From positions 1 through 46,601 of the forward strand of contig CAZHSC010000022.1 in NCBI GenBank assembly GCA_964534995.1: a DNA stretch of 46,601 nt. Reading direction: 5' to 3'. The stretch comes from JAJTFW01 sp964534995. Lineage in GTDB: Bacteria > Bacteroidota > Bacteroidia > AKYH767-A > OLB10. The notes below the pieces were generated by a model that worked only from the letters and a program-made list of their open reading frames with translations, was not told the origin of the DNA and did not search any database. Shown here in pieces: positions 16,457 to 27,500 of this stretch. A program made the translations under genes and the position numbers. How positions within the stretch are numbered: the first letter of the stretch is position 1; each line of letters opens with the position of its first letter.

Positions 16457-19400
16457 TTATTCTGCATATGCCCGCATGTCAACGGGTACCACTGTGGTAA
16501 CACCGGGTTCAGCCATGGTAATACCATACATGATATCGGTAGCTGCCATGGTCTTCTTGTTGTGGGTAATGATAATAAACTGTGATTCTCCACTGAAAGT
16601 TTTAATGATATTATTGAACTTTTCAATGTTGTTATCATCCAGGGGCGCATCCACCTCGTCAAAAATACAGAAGGGCGCGGGCTTGAGAAGGTAGATGCCA
16701 AAGAGGAGCGCTGTGGCGGTAAGTGTTTTTTCTCCACCCGACAACTGGTGAATACTCAATGGTTTTTTCCCTTTGGGTTGCGCAATAATCTGTATGTCGG
16801 TTTCCAGCGGATTGGAAGATTCGGACAGCACGAGATCACAGGTGTCGTCATCTGTAAACAGAGAACGGAATACGCGGATAAAATTGGCACGTACCTGAGT
16901 GAAAGCTTCCATGAAAACCGTCTTCGCCGTTTCATCGATTTCAGTGATGGTTTTCAGCAGCGCTTCTTTGGCATTGAGGAGATCCGTTTTTTCGCTGATG
17001 ATAAAATCATAACGCTCTTTGATCTCTTTGTACTGTTCGAGCGCCATGGGGTTAATCGGTCCGAATTCATTTACCCTTTTGCGCAATTGTTCTGCGCGCG
17101 GCCTCATTTCTTCCTCGTTGAATTCAGGGTCAGGCTCCTGTTCGGAAAGATCCTGAATATTAATATTGAATTCAATGTTAAGCCGTTCTTTTAAGGAATG
17201 CATTTGTAATTTTAACTCATTCAACTCATCGTGCAGCAACTGCAGTTGCTGATCTGCATGATCCTTGCTTCTCCTTAACTCATTCAGGCGCTTTTCAGCC
17301 TCTTCTATACGTCCACGGGAAGCCAGGTATTCCTGCTCGGTTTCCGTAAAGGCCTTTTCAAAGGATGATTTTTCTTCCAGCATGAACTGGAAGGCTTCAC
17401 TGTTATTTTCAAGACCTCCCAGTAATGTGTCCGTTTGAACTTTAACATTTTCAATATCCAACGCGTATTGTTCACGGTTTTTACGTAAGGTGTCAACCTG
17501 GTTTGATTTATACCCTATGTCACGTATTATATTTTGTATCCGGTTTTGCTGTTGTAGCAGTACAATGTTTTGCTGGTTGTATATCTGCGACTTTTCATTG
17601 GATTCTTTTTGTTGGGTAACTGATAGTTCCTGCTGAACATTCAGCTGTTGAACAAGATTCTCCAGCCGTTCACGCAGCAGGGTAGGAGAGAGGTCGGGGT
17701 TGCTTTGCTCCTCCTGCAGGAGTTTATTGATAGCGGCGGCTTCTTCTTCAAGCCTTGAACTGTTCTTTTTAGATTGTTCGAAGTTGTTCAGTAAGAATTC
17801 ACGGTTACTCTGCAGAGTATTTACCTGGCCATTTAACCGTACAAAATCATTTTCCTGCTTGCTGATTTGCTGTTGCGTATCCTGGATGCTTTGTTTCAGC
17901 TCGATGACTTCCTGTTCCGTATGTTTTACCTGATCACGGTATTGCCCGATAATTAATTCCTGATGTTTGAGTTCTTCGGCCAGTTTCTCGAGGTTTCTGA
18001 ATTTTCCGGTTCGCTTACCGTCAAAAAGCCCGACGGACCCACCGCCAACCGCATATTTCTGACGCAGAAAATTACCACCTTGTGAAATTATCACCACCGA
18101 CTGATCACCGTCGAAGGGATAGTCCTGCAGGGAACGGTCTTTGTCAAGTACCTGCACATGGCCTAATAGAAAATTAAACAGGGGGTCGTATTTAATATTT
18201 CTTTCTATTGCTTTAACTGCCGGCGTACATCCTTCAAGAGTAGGGAAGGAATGGGTTTTATAATGCTGTAAAGTTTCAAGTACAAAAAAATTGGCACGTC
18301 CTTTTGCGGATTCATTGAGTGTTTGCAGAGCAGCCCAGGCTTCTTCCATCGTGTCTACCACAAAATGATTCAGATAGGGATCCAGATAATTTTCAATGGC
18401 GAGTTTAAAAGGGTCTTCGCACACAATAATTTCACTGAGCAGCGGAGCTTCCTTAAAACGCTGGTGATTTTTTTTCAGGTAGCGTATGGATTCCGGATAG
18501 CCCTCCATTTGCTCCAACAGGTTTTTCGTTAACTGATATTCGTTATGCCGCGCATCGAGTTTCCGGGACTCGGCCTGTAGCACATGGTTCAGTTCTTTTA
18601 TTTTCGTTTCGGCAAGTTTTACCTGTTCATCAAGTTGCAGCCGGTGTTGCCTGAGGCGCCGGAGTTCAGCATCCGATTTGTCTTTGTCAGGCAACAGCGT
18701 GGCGATTTCATCTTCCAGGTTTTTTAATTTCAGGCTGAGTTCTTCCTGCTGCACCTGTTGCCTGTTAAATTCTTCATTAATGGAATTGAACCTTGTGGTT
18801 TTTACCGCCTGGCTGGTTTCGAATTCATTAATCATTGTACGCAGCTGGTAAGTTTGTTGATTCAACTCACGGATATTCACCTGCGAGGATTCAAAAGCGA
18901 GCTTGCATTGTTCGGCCTCTTCTTTCTGTCGGTTTACTGAAACTTCCAGTTGACGAAGGTGCTCTTCCTCCCTTAGTTTTTCATCCTGGAGTTCAAGCAA
19001 GCTGCTTTGAAGTTCGGTCAGTGTTTGATCGTCCAGTTCCGACTGCTGTTGTAATTGTTTTTGCTTTTCAACAAGAAAATTAAGGCGCTCATTCCTGTTT
19101 TTTTCTTCGTTTTCAAAGCGTGTTATTTCCAGTAATTTTTCATTTAAAGCTTTCTGTACCGACTGGAAATGCTTTTCTTTTTCTGATGCCTCCGTTTTAA
19201 GTTCCACCAGATTTGTTTCAAGACGTTCCAGTTCATCCTGTAAGCTGGCTTTTACTTCCGTTTGTTCTTTTTCTTTTTGCTGGAATTCAAGCAATGTGCT
19301 GCTCTGATAGCGGATACTGTACAGGGCCAATTGGGTGCTCAGGGTGCGGTATTCATCGCGAATCCGGTAATAGCGGTCTGTCTTCTTTGCCTGGGATTCG

Positions 19401-20014
19401 AGTTGTTTGAGGCTCTTTTCAATTTCAAACAGGAGATCATTCACTCTGTTCAGATCAGCATCAGTTTCCTCCAGTTTCTGGAATGTCTGACGTTTCCTGA
19501 TTTTATATTTTGATATACCCGCCGCTTCCTCCAGGAGCGTTTTAATGGTATTATTCCTGTCCTTCAAAATATCATCCACCATATTCAATTCAATGATGGC
19601 ATAGGAATCCGGTCCGATACCTGTGTCGAGAAAAAGGTCATTGATATCCTTTAAACGGCAGGTAAGCCCGTTTAAAAGATATTCTGATTCACCGGAGCGG
19701 TACAACCTTCGTGTAATGGACACATTGGTATATTCTGTGGGGAGAATGCCTTTGTTATTTTCAAAAGTAAGGCTTACCTCTGCGAGGTTGGCCTGCTTAC
19801 GCTGCTTGGTTCCATTGAAGATAATATTCTCCATTTTCTCACTGCGGAGAAGTCTGGTCTTTTGTTCGCCAAGTACCCAGCGCATAGCGTCTACCACATT
19901 TGATTTCCCCGATCCATTGGGGCCAACTATCGCAGTAACTCCTTCATCGAAATGAATAATCACTTTGTCGCCAAAGCTTTTAAATCCTTTAATTTCAAGT
20001 GACTTTAATCTCAT
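16457..20014 (-). CDS. smc: Chromosome segregation protein SMC
   Basis: SMC is the condensin ATPase that compacts and segregates the chromosome with ScpA/ScpB. At 1185 aa it has full family length. The N-terminal head carries Walker A GPNGSGKS (31-38). Long coiled coils follow at about 170-500 and 680-1010. The hinge near 510-660 contains the glycine-rich AVGGGSVGLFDGKRTGKF. The C-terminal head has the signature QLSGGEKTL (near 1090) and Walker B FCIFDEVDAPLDD. The Gln-rich coiled coil has no interruption. A good promoter about 150 bp upstream leaves a structured leader. No scp genes are nearby. Confidence 0.97.
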   Translation of the reverse strand: MRLKSLEIKGFKSFGDKVIIHFDEGVTAIVGPNGSGKSNVVDAMRWVLGEQKTRLLRSEKMENIIFNGTKQRKQANLAEVSLTFENNKGILPTEYTNVSITRRLYRSGESEYLLNGLTCRLKDINDLFLDTGIGPDSYAIIELNMVDDILKDRNNTIKTLLEEAAGISKYKIRKRQTFQKLEETDADLNRVNDLLFEIEKSLKQLESQAKKTDRYYRIRDEYRTLSTQLALYSIRYQSSTLLEFQQKEKEQTEVKASLQDELERLETNLVELKTEASEKEKHFQSVQKALNEKLLEITRFENEEKNRNERLNFLVEKQKQLQQQSELDDQTLTELQSSLLELQDEKLREEEHLRQLEVSVNRQKEEAEQCKLAFESSQVNIRELNQQTYQLRTMINEFETSQAVKTTRFNSINEEFNRQQVQQEELSLKLKNLEDEIATLLPDKDKSDAELRRLRQHRLQLDEQVKLAETKIKELNHVLQAESRKLDARHNEYQLTKNLLEQMEGYPESIRYLKKNHQRFKEAPLLSEIIVCEDPFKLAIENYLDPYLNHFVVDTMEEAWAALQTLNESAKGRANFFVLETLQHYKTHSFPTLEGCTPAVKAIERNIKYDPLFNFLLGHVQVLDKDRSLQDYPFDGDQSVVIISQGGNFLRQKYAVGGGSVGLFDGKRTGKFRNLEKLAEELKHQELIIGQYRDQVKHTEQEVIELKQSIQDTQQQISKQENDFVRLNGQVNTLQSNREFLLNNFEQSKKNSSRLEEEAAAINKLLQEEQSNPDLSPTLLRERLENLVQQLNVQQELSVTQQKESNEKSQIYNQQNIVLLQQQNRIQNIIRDIGYKSNQVDTLRKNREQYALDIENVKVQTDTLLGGLENNSEAFQFMLEEKSSFEKAFTETEQEYLASRGRIEEAEKRLNELRRSKDHADQQLQLLHDELNELKLQMHSLKERLNIEFNINIQDLSEQEPDPEFNEEEMRPRAEQLRKRVNEFGPINPMALEQYKEIKERYDFIISEKTDLLNAKEALLKTITEIDETAKTVFMEAFTQVRANFIRVFRSLFTDDDTCDLVLSESSNPLETDIQIIAQPKGKKPLSIHQLSGGEKTLTATALLFGIYLLKPAPFCIFDEVDAPLDDNNIEKFNNIIKTFSGESQFIIITHNKKTMAATDIMYGITMAEPGVTTVVPVDMRAYAE

Positions 20015-20029
20015 TGTAATCGGTTTATA

Positions 20030-20158
20030 AGGAAAAGAAAGCCCGCGTTGTTTGTTGCGCGAGCCTGCTCTGTTCTGTTTGCTGATTCTTTACCAGGACT
20101 TTTAAACGCCCGGATACGCTATACAAGTAAAGGGTTCCCTTTAAATAGGGGCCTTTAC
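20030..20158 (-). ncRNA. Candidate structured leader or small RNA upstream of smc
   Basis: Between the promoter and smc the minus-strand transcript can fold extensively. Near its 5' end GTAAAGG pairs with CCTTTAC around a smaller CCC/GGG hairpin (plus positions about 20126-20158). Near its 3' end GCTCGCG pairs with CGCGGGC around an A-rich loop (20041-20064), followed directly by TTTCTTTTCC (20031-20040). The last element looks like a terminator or attenuator about 30 nt before the smc ATG. The 5' AAAGGCCC could alternatively pair with the 3' GGGCTTT. I do not recognise an RNA family; whether it is an attenuated leader or a separate ~130-nt RNA is open. Confidence 0.4.
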
Positions 20159-20164
20159 GCAACG

Positions 20165-20196
20165 CAAATGTAAAAAACAGGAAGTTGTGATGCCAA
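20165..20196 (-). promoter_or_regulatory. Promoter upstream of smc
   Basis: On the minus strand TTG (plus 20194-20196) and TACATTTG (plus 20165-20172) are 21 bp apart, a good Bacteroidota promoter match. Transcription should start near 20158, leaving a leader of about 145 nt. Confidence 0.5.
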
Positions 20197-20236
20197 TATG
20201 ACCTTACTTCTGTTGAAAAGTGTTTATTTTGATCCT

Positions 20237-20689
20237 ATGGAACTAAAGACAATCATATATATAGTAATCGGTTTCATCTGGTTATTATCTAAAATATCCG
20301 GGTCCATTAGGAAATCCGCTCCCGGAACCCCACCTGTTCAACGACCGCTGCCCGAGCCGGTATCGGGTGAATTGAAAGCCTATCCAGCACGGAATCAACC
20401 CATGGTTAAATCCAAAATGAAAAGGCAGGATATGTTTGAAAAGCCGGCCGGGTCTTTAGAAAATACAGAAAGTATTGAAAAAGTTGTTAATTATGAAGGA
20501 AGATTATTTCGAAACGAACAAAAATCGGACGAAGCGCCTGTTTTGCAGGAGGTTCAACGATTGGAAGACACCGGGGAAATGCAAAATGCAATGGCCATGA
20601 AAATATCTGAAGAAATAAAAAGCGGGACTTTCGATTGGAAACGGGCCGTGGTAATCAATGAGTTATTGAAACACCAACATTTCCGGTGA
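20237..20689 (+). CDS. Small single-pass membrane protein of unknown function
   Basis: From the ATG at 20237 the protein is 150 aa: one N-terminal membrane segment (MELKTIIYIVIGFIWLLSKI), then a soluble, proline- and charge-rich region with no recognised domain. The tail, MAMKISEEIKSGTFDWKRAV followed by VINELLKHQ, looks helical and is the most structured part. The frame extends to a start at 20198 but that adds residues before the membrane segment and lies in the smc promoter region. It is divergent from smc; Bacteroidota genomes often carry a similar short membrane protein of unknown role. A cytosolic C-terminus is likely because of the basic residues after the membrane segment. Confidence 0.65.
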   Translation: MELKTIIYIVIGFIWLLSKISGSIRKSAPGTPPVQRPLPEPVSGELKAYPARNQPMVKSKMKRQDMFEKPAGSLENTESIEKVVNYEGRLFRNEQKSDEAPVLQEVQRLEDTGEMQNAMAMKISEEIKSGTFDWKRAVVINELLKHQHFR

Positions 20690-20819
20690 AAAGTATGCTG
20701 TTGAAAACTCATTTACTTATGGACTGTGATTTTGAAATTCAAATCAAATGTTTCTATTTTTAACCCCCGTGTGAAAATTAACCTAACATTAACGCTGATT
20801 TAGCTACAAACTATACCCT

Positions 20820-23800
20820 ATGATAAGGAATGTCTACTTAACACTAGTGCTTTTACTTCTGACAACTGCTGGCGCAATGGCGCAAACCGGTGCTATCAGA
20901 GGTAAAATTCTGGACAAGGCTACCAAGGAACCGTTGCCGTTTGCTTCGGTAGTCGCAGAAATGAACGGAACCCAGGTAGGTGGTTCTCAATCGGATTTCG
21001 AAGGAGAATATACCATAAAGCCCCTGCAACCCGGGAGTTACACACTTAAAGTAACCTATGTAGGTTACACTGACCTGGTGATCACCGGAGTTTTGGTGTC
21101 GAATGACAAAATCACCTTCCAGGATCTCGCCGTTGGTAAGAAGGTGGTTGAAACAAAAGAAGTAGAAATTATTGCCTACAAGGTGCCTTTGATCGATAAA
21201 GGTAATACTTCAGTGGGCGCTACCCTAACCCGTGAAGAAATTGAAGCGGCCCCAACCAGGGATATCCGCTCTGTTGCATCGCAGGCAGCCGGTGTCTTCC
21301 AGAAAGATGATGGCGATGACCTGAACGTACGCGGCTCAAGAGATAATGCCACAGACTATTATGTGGATGGTATACGGATCCGGGGAAGCAACAAATTGCC
21401 ACAGGCAGGTGTGGAGCAGGTAACCACCATTGTTGGAGGTACACCTGCTCAATATGGTGATGCTACCGGAGGTATTATCAGTGTAACCACACGAGGTCCT
21501 TCAAAGGAATTTTCAGGTGGTATAGAGGTGGTTACCTCTGAAGTGCTGGATAAATTCGGGTACAACCTGGTTTCCGGTAACCTTTCGGGACCCATCCTGA
21601 AAAAGAAACTTGAGAATGGCGCTACCAAAACCATGCTTGGTTTCTTCGTCAGCGGTGAACTTCAGCTGGATAAAGATCCGGATCCATCGGCCATTGGCAT
21701 GTACCGTCTAAAAGACGCCGTATATAATGATCTTAAGCAGAACCCCATTCGTCCTTACGTAACTGCCAGTGGTTTTGGCTTTGACAACGCAGCGGCTTTC
21801 TACAGAAAGAGTGATTTCGACAAGGTAGATAACAAGGACAATGTTGACCAGATCGGCTATCGTTTCACAGCTAAACTTGACTTTCAACCGGTAGATAATA
21901 CGACGTTTACACTGGGTGGATCTTTTAATGTTAACGACAGGACCAGCTATACTATCAACCGTGTTGCCTACAACTCTGAAGAAAACCCGAATATCATAGA
22001 TACAGATTACAGGGTCTTTGCACGGATCACACAGCGCATCGCATCCACTTATAAAACCGAGCAAGGGGAAGGCGCGCAAGCCAGTACGTTCAGAAATGTA
22101 TTCTTCTCTTTCCAGGCAGAATACAATAAAAACCAACAGATCAACCAGGATCCTGACCATAAAGATGATTTCTGGAGATATGGCTGGTTTGGCAAGTTCT
22201 CCAACAATCGCGTAAAATCATTTGCACCTGTGGCGATAGACTCGCTCGGATTTTTAGTCGAAAACCCGATTTATCTGGATAACTTCAGTTATGAGCCGGT
22301 GGGCGTAAATCCTTTAAGTGAGGCTTATAATATCTCAGCTTATGATTTCTTGCAATCTGCAACCGGATCTTCAACTTTTAATAACCTCAATACTATCAGA
22401 GGACCGGGTGGTATCCGTAATGGTGACGGAGTGGCCAGTGTGATGGCCATCTGGGAAGCGATGGGTAATGCCAGAAACCTGTACCAGAATTTTGACAATG
22501 ATCAGTTCCGTTTCACTCTCAGCGGTAATGCCGATATCAAAAAGCATGCGATCCAGGTTGGTTTTGAATTTGAACAAAGGATTGACCGCGGGTACAGTCT
22601 TGGCCCACGTGGTTTATGGTCACTGGGTCGATTGCTTGCCAATGACCTGAATAAATTGCTGCTCGTGGATCAGAGTAACCTGATCAGTTCAGATACGAAT
22701 TTCGTTGACGGAATTGTCAGAAACGACTACGGAACAGGATATGTTCCTGTGGTGGATGCAGAAGGAAATGTTGTGAAAGAGTTTTATGAAAACCTGAGGG
22801 CCGGCTTGGGTATTGCCAATAACCAGTACGTGGATTTTGATGCCCTGGATCCTTCTCAGCTTGACATTGGTATGTTTACACCCGATGAATTGATACTAAA
22901 TAATCTTGTAGGAGGTTATTACGGATTTGACTATAAAGGGGAGAAGTCCACAGGTACAGCATCCTTCAAGGATTTCTTCACCAAAAAGAAAGACGGAGTA
23001 TTTACCCGTGAAATTGATGCCTTCCGTCCCACTTATATGGCAGGATATATTCAGGATAACTTCGCCATTGAAAACCTGAACTTCAATATCGGGGTACGCG
23101 TGGACCGTTTTGATGCTAACCAGAAGCAGTTAAAGGACCGTTACCTCCTGCTGGATGCTTATAATGTAGGCAATTTCCCGGTTGAAATTGTGGGTAAACC
23201 CGGTAATATCGGCAATGATTTCATCCCCTATATTGCCAATGCCAATGACCTGACTTCGGTGATTGGTTACCGTGACGGGGATGTATGGTACGATGCCACA
23301 GGTCAAATTGTAAGTAACCCTGACCTTATCGCCCAGCAATCTTCATCCGGTCTTATTTTACCCGCCAAGAAGGACGGGGCCGGCACAGTAGCCGGTGAGG
23401 ACTGGAACATTGACGCGGTATTTGAAGATTACGAGCCCCAGCTGGTGGTTATGCCCCGTGTTGCATTTAGCTTCTCCATCACCGACCAGGCGCAGTTCTT
23501 CGCGCATTACGATGTCTTGACCCAGCGTCCGGCTTCAAACCTCAGAAATGACCCGATGGAGTATCTCGCATTGATACGTAATCCTGATGGTTTGATTAAT
23601 AACGCGGGTCTCTTGCCTGAAAGAACTACTGATTATGAAGTAGGCTTTAAGCAAGTGGTAAGTAAGAGTTCTGCATTTACCATCTCCGCTTTCTATCGTG
23701 AAATGAAAAACATGATTCAGGCAACTAAAGTGAATTTCGCTTATCCGTTTACTTATACGTCTTATGCAAATATTGACTTTGGTACGGTTAAGGGAATGTC

Positions 23801-24506
23801 CCTGATCTATGATCTGCGTCGTACCGGCAACGTGAGGATGCTCGCCAACTATACCCTTCAGTTTGCCGATGGTACAGGTTCAGGCGCCACATCCAATATT
23901 GAACTTACCGACACGGAGCAACCCAATATTCGTTTCATTGTACCACTGGATTTTGATACCCGCCATGCCTTTACGGTTTCATTTGATTACCGCTATGGTG
24001 AAGGTAGCGCCTATAACGGCCCCATGCTGTGGGGCAAGCCCTTCCTTCAGAATACAGGAGCCAACCTTGTGTTCCGTACCAATTCAGGTACACCCTACAC
24101 CCGTCAGGCCCGTGCAACCCGCGAAGGGGCAGCTATCGGTTGGCAGGACAATGGTCAGCGTGTAGTGGAAGGTGTGATCAACGGCGCCCGTACCCCCTGG
24201 CAGTTCCGTTTTGATGCCAGAATTGAAAAAGACTTTAACCTGAAAATTTCAGATAAGAAGAAAGCCACGCTCAATGTTTACCTGTGGGTACAAAACCTGT
24301 TGAACACCCAGAATGTAACCGGCGTGTATCGTGCAACGGGTAATGCTGCCGATGATGGATTTATTAACTCACCCGACGGACAACAACTGGCCAACGCGCA
24401 AACCGATCCCCAGGCATTCATCGATCAGTACAATATTCGAATTCAGAATCCTGATAACTACAGTTTGCCTCGCAGAACCAGGCTTGGTATTCGTTTCGAT
24501 TTCTAA
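20820..24506 (+). CDS. TonB-dependent receptor with N-terminal carboxypeptidase-regulatory-like domain
   Basis: A 1228-aa outer-membrane receptor. The signal peptide (about 1-21, ending GAMAQ) is followed by a CarboxypepD_reg-like beta-sandwich (about 24-108: GAIRGKILDKATKEPLPFAS onward). The plug domain at about 135-245 has LNVRGSRDNATDYYVDGIRI and PAQYGDATGGIISVTTRG. The remainder is a large barrel ending RRTRLGIRFDF, with a terminal aromatic as expected for barrel insertion. No SusD gene follows, so this is not a classic SusCD pair. Instead, 31 bp on begins a large T9SS-type secreted protein and then a PorV-like protein. The carried substrate is unknown; a link to T9SS substrates rather than nutrient import is an inference from the neighbours. 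Confidence 0.92.
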   Translation: MIRNVYLTLVLLLLTTAGAMAQTGAIRGKILDKATKEPLPFASVVAEMNGTQVGGSQSDFEGEYTIKPLQPGSYTLKVTYVGYTDLVITGVLVSNDKITFQDLAVGKKVVETKEVEIIAYKVPLIDKGNTSVGATLTREEIEAAPTRDIRSVASQAAGVFQKDDGDDLNVRGSRDNATDYYVDGIRIRGSNKLPQAGVEQVTTIVGGTPAQYGDATGGIISVTTRGPSKEFSGGIEVVTSEVLDKFGYNLVSGNLSGPILKKKLENGATKTMLGFFVSGELQLDKDPDPSAIGMYRLKDAVYNDLKQNPIRPYVTASGFGFDNAAAFYRKSDFDKVDNKDNVDQIGYRFTAKLDFQPVDNTTFTLGGSFNVNDRTSYTINRVAYNSEENPNIIDTDYRVFARITQRIASTYKTEQGEGAQASTFRNVFFSFQAEYNKNQQINQDPDHKDDFWRYGWFGKFSNNRVKSFAPVAIDSLGFLVENPIYLDNFSYEPVGVNPLSEAYNISAYDFLQSATGSSTFNNLNTIRGPGGIRNGDGVASVMAIWEAMGNARNLYQNFDNDQFRFTLSGNADIKKHAIQVGFEFEQRIDRGYSLGPRGLWSLGRLLANDLNKLLLVDQSNLISSDTNFVDGIVRNDYGTGYVPVVDAEGNVVKEFYENLRAGLGIANNQYVDFDALDPSQLDIGMFTPDELILNNLVGGYYGFDYKGEKSTGTASFKDFFTKKKDGVFTREIDAFRPTYMAGYIQDNFAIENLNFNIGVRVDRFDANQKQLKDRYLLLDAYNVGNFPVEIVGKPGNIGNDFIPYIANANDLTSVIGYRDGDVWYDATGQIVSNPDLIAQQSSSGLILPAKKDGAGTVAGEDWNIDAVFEDYEPQLVVMPRVAFSFSITDQAQFFAHYDVLTQRPASNLRNDPMEYLALIRNPDGLINNAGLLPERTTDYEVGFKQVVSKSSAFTISAFYREMKNMIQATKVNFAYPFTYTSYANIDFGTVKGMSLIYDLRRTGNVRMLANYTLQFADGTGSGATSNIELTDTEQPNIRFIVPLDFDTRHAFTVSFDYRYGEGSAYNGPMLWGKPFLQNTGANLVFRTNSGTPYTRQARATREGAAIGWQDNGQRVVEGVINGARTPWQFRFDARIEKDFNLKISDKKKATLNVYLWVQNLLNTQNVTGVYRATGNAADDGFINSPDGQQLANAQTDPQAFIDQYNIRIQNPDNYSLPRRTRLGIRFDF

Positions 24507-24537
24507 TTTGACACTTACAAACCAGTAAATAAACGCT

Positions 24538-27500
24538 ATGAATATGTTTCGATATAAGTTCACCTTAAGCCTCGCGCTCATGTTAGCCTGGTCAGTCACC
24601 TCGTCGGCTAAGATGAACGTGGGTGCAAACCGTCTGGCTTCTGTTCCAAATGCAGGAGCAAAGACTGCCGCCGCCTGCCCGGTTACGCAGGCACAAATTG
24701 ACCTGGATGTAAACCAGGTGCGCGCCCGTGTACTCGTGGGTGGTGATTTGTGGTGGGATCCGTTTGGACAAACCCCCTACTACGAAGTACCCATCGGTTC
24801 CAATAAAAATTCAATTTTTTCCGGAGCATTATGGATCGGTGGTTTTGATCAAAGCAATCAATTATTGGTTGCGGCCCAAACTTATCGCCAGCAAGGTGCC
24901 AATGACTTCTGGGGCGGTCCTATATCTAAGGACCCGAACACAGGAGCCATGAGCATCACAGATGCCCGCTGTCTGGAATTTGATAAGTTCTGGACAATTA
25001 AAAGAGAAGATGTAGAAAACTTCCTTGCCAATAATGTGGCAACTCCCGATATTGAATCATGGCCCGGTAACGGTAATGTTGCCAATGGTGAATTGCCCTT
25101 CCTTGCCCCGTATTTCGATGCCAACAATGACGGAACCTATAACCATGAAGATGGTGACTACCCTTATTTCAAACTCGATGGGGAATATCCTGTTGATCCG
25201 AATACCAACGAAACGGTTTGTAATGATTATATTTTCGGTGATGAATCGATTTGGTGGGTGTTCAATGATGTGGGTGACAGCAAAACTGAAACCAACAGTA
25301 ATCCGATCGGACTGGAAATACGCGCGCAAGCCTTTGCTTTCAATACCACCAATGATGTAAACTTCATGACCTTTTATAAATATCAGGTCATCAACCGGTC
25401 AAGTAATAAACTTGATTCTACTTACTTCGGAGTATGGTGCGATCCGGATCTCGGTAATGCCTCCGATGACTACGTAGGTTGTGATGTGGGCTTAGGATTG
25501 GGCTATTGCTATAATGGTGACCCGGATGATGATGGTGGTGGCGGTTACGGATTGAATCCTCCTGCCGTGGGTATTGATTTCTTCCAGGGACCACTGGCGG
25601 ATACCCTTGACGGAATAGACAACAATAAAGATGGTCAGATTGACGAAGACGGTGAGACCATTTCCATGTCTCGTTTCGTGTATTATGAAAACGTGAACAG
25701 CGTCCCAAACGGAAATCCGTCGGTAACGGATGACTACTATGAATATCTGAGTGGTAGCTGGCTCGATGGTGCGCCAATAACTTACGGTGGAAATGGTAAA
25801 GGAACTGGCCCGGGTGCCACTACTACTCCTTGCGAGTATATGTTCCCAAATACTACCGATCCTAAATTTTCGACTCCCTGGACGATGGTTACCGCTAATA
25901 TTCAACCCACCGACATGCGCTGGTTGCAATCAGCCGGAACCTTCACTTTACAGCCTGGAGCAGTGAATTATATTACTACCGGTGTGGTGTGGGGACGGGC
26001 AACTTCCGGTGGTCCTTTGGCTTCAGTTGATGTGATTAAGCGTGCCGATGACCTTGCTCAACGTTTGTTTAACAACTGTTTCCAGGTGTTGGATGGTCCC
26101 GATGCGCCTGAACTGGCCATCCGTGAGATGGATCAGAAAATTATCATTTCTCTTGAAAATACCCGCAATGAGAAAGTGGAACTGTACTCTCAGTTTGATA
26201 AAAATATCCCCGGAGTGGTTGCTGATCAGATTAATGATACCACCATTGTGTATGATACCCTGTCTATTGATGAGAGAAGCTATAAATTTCAGGGATATAA
26301 AATTTACCAGGTTAGCAGCGAAAACATCTCCATCTCTGATATCAATGACCCCTCTAAAGCCAAACTTTTATATCAGATTGACCTGGATGATGATGTTACC
26401 AAGCTGATCAATTATACATTTGATGATAACCTGCAAGCTTATATCCCAACTCAAAAGACGGATGAAGTCAATGAAGGAATTACACATAATTTTATCATAA
26501 CCCAGGACCAGTTTACCCTGAAACCGCTGGCTAATTATAGCCCCTATTACTTCATGGTGATTTCTTATGCAAGTAATAATTACAGGACCTTTAATGCTTT
26601 TGCCCCGAATCCTGTGAACACACAGGCTGAGCCTTATCTGCAAGGAAGGAAAAATGTGAAAATCTATTCCGCTATTCCTCACAAGTCTGTGGTTAATAAC
26701 GGCGGTACTGTGATGAATTCGACCTTTGGTGACGGATTTAGCATTAAAAGAATTGAAGGAACCGGTAATGGTGGAAATGTTCTGGATCTCACAGATGCCA
26801 CGGTTGCAGAAATCCTGGCGAATAATATCGCCGTTAATCCGGTTTATAAAGCAGGTTTAGGGCCTATCAATGTGTCAATTTATGACCCGCTGAAAGTAAA
26901 AGGCGGAGGTTTCAAGGTGCAGTTTAACGGAGTGGCAGATGATTCCAGGTATTTCATATATAATAATCCTGCAGGTACTTTGGTAGACAGTTGCCTGTTT
27001 ACTTTGAATACACCATACGAGCAACTGCTGGAAAGCAACAAGATTGCCTTCAATATCTATAAAATCAACGGTAAGGAACCTGGTGACGGCTCAGATAATA
27101 ATGGTTTCCTGGAAGCCACACAAGAATTTTCGAATCCAGCCAAGGTATGGTTAACCGGGGTTGCCGATGTGGATGGATCCTCAAACAGAGATTGGATTCT
27201 TTCAGGAACGGAGTCAACGGACCTGAATACAGCAGGTACACCATGGGATCCCAATTCCATTTATGAGAATGTACTGGAAGGTACATGGGCACCCTATAAG
27301 ATGGCTGCACGTGCCTATGCCGGCGCACCTAAATTGAACAGCCCTGTGGTAGATGCTTTGATCAAATGGACTTCACTGGCCAGTGTGGATGTGGTCATTA
27401 CTTCTGATAAAAGCAAATGGACCCGTTGTGTGGTGCTGGAAACGGGGGAGGATACCATGCCTAACATCAATGCCGCGAAGAAGTTCGACAAGCGTAAATC

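Noticed and set aside
20820..24506. SusC/SusD polysaccharide-utilisation locus
   Set aside because: No SusD-like lipoprotein follows, and no glycoside hydrolase genes are in the neighbourhood.
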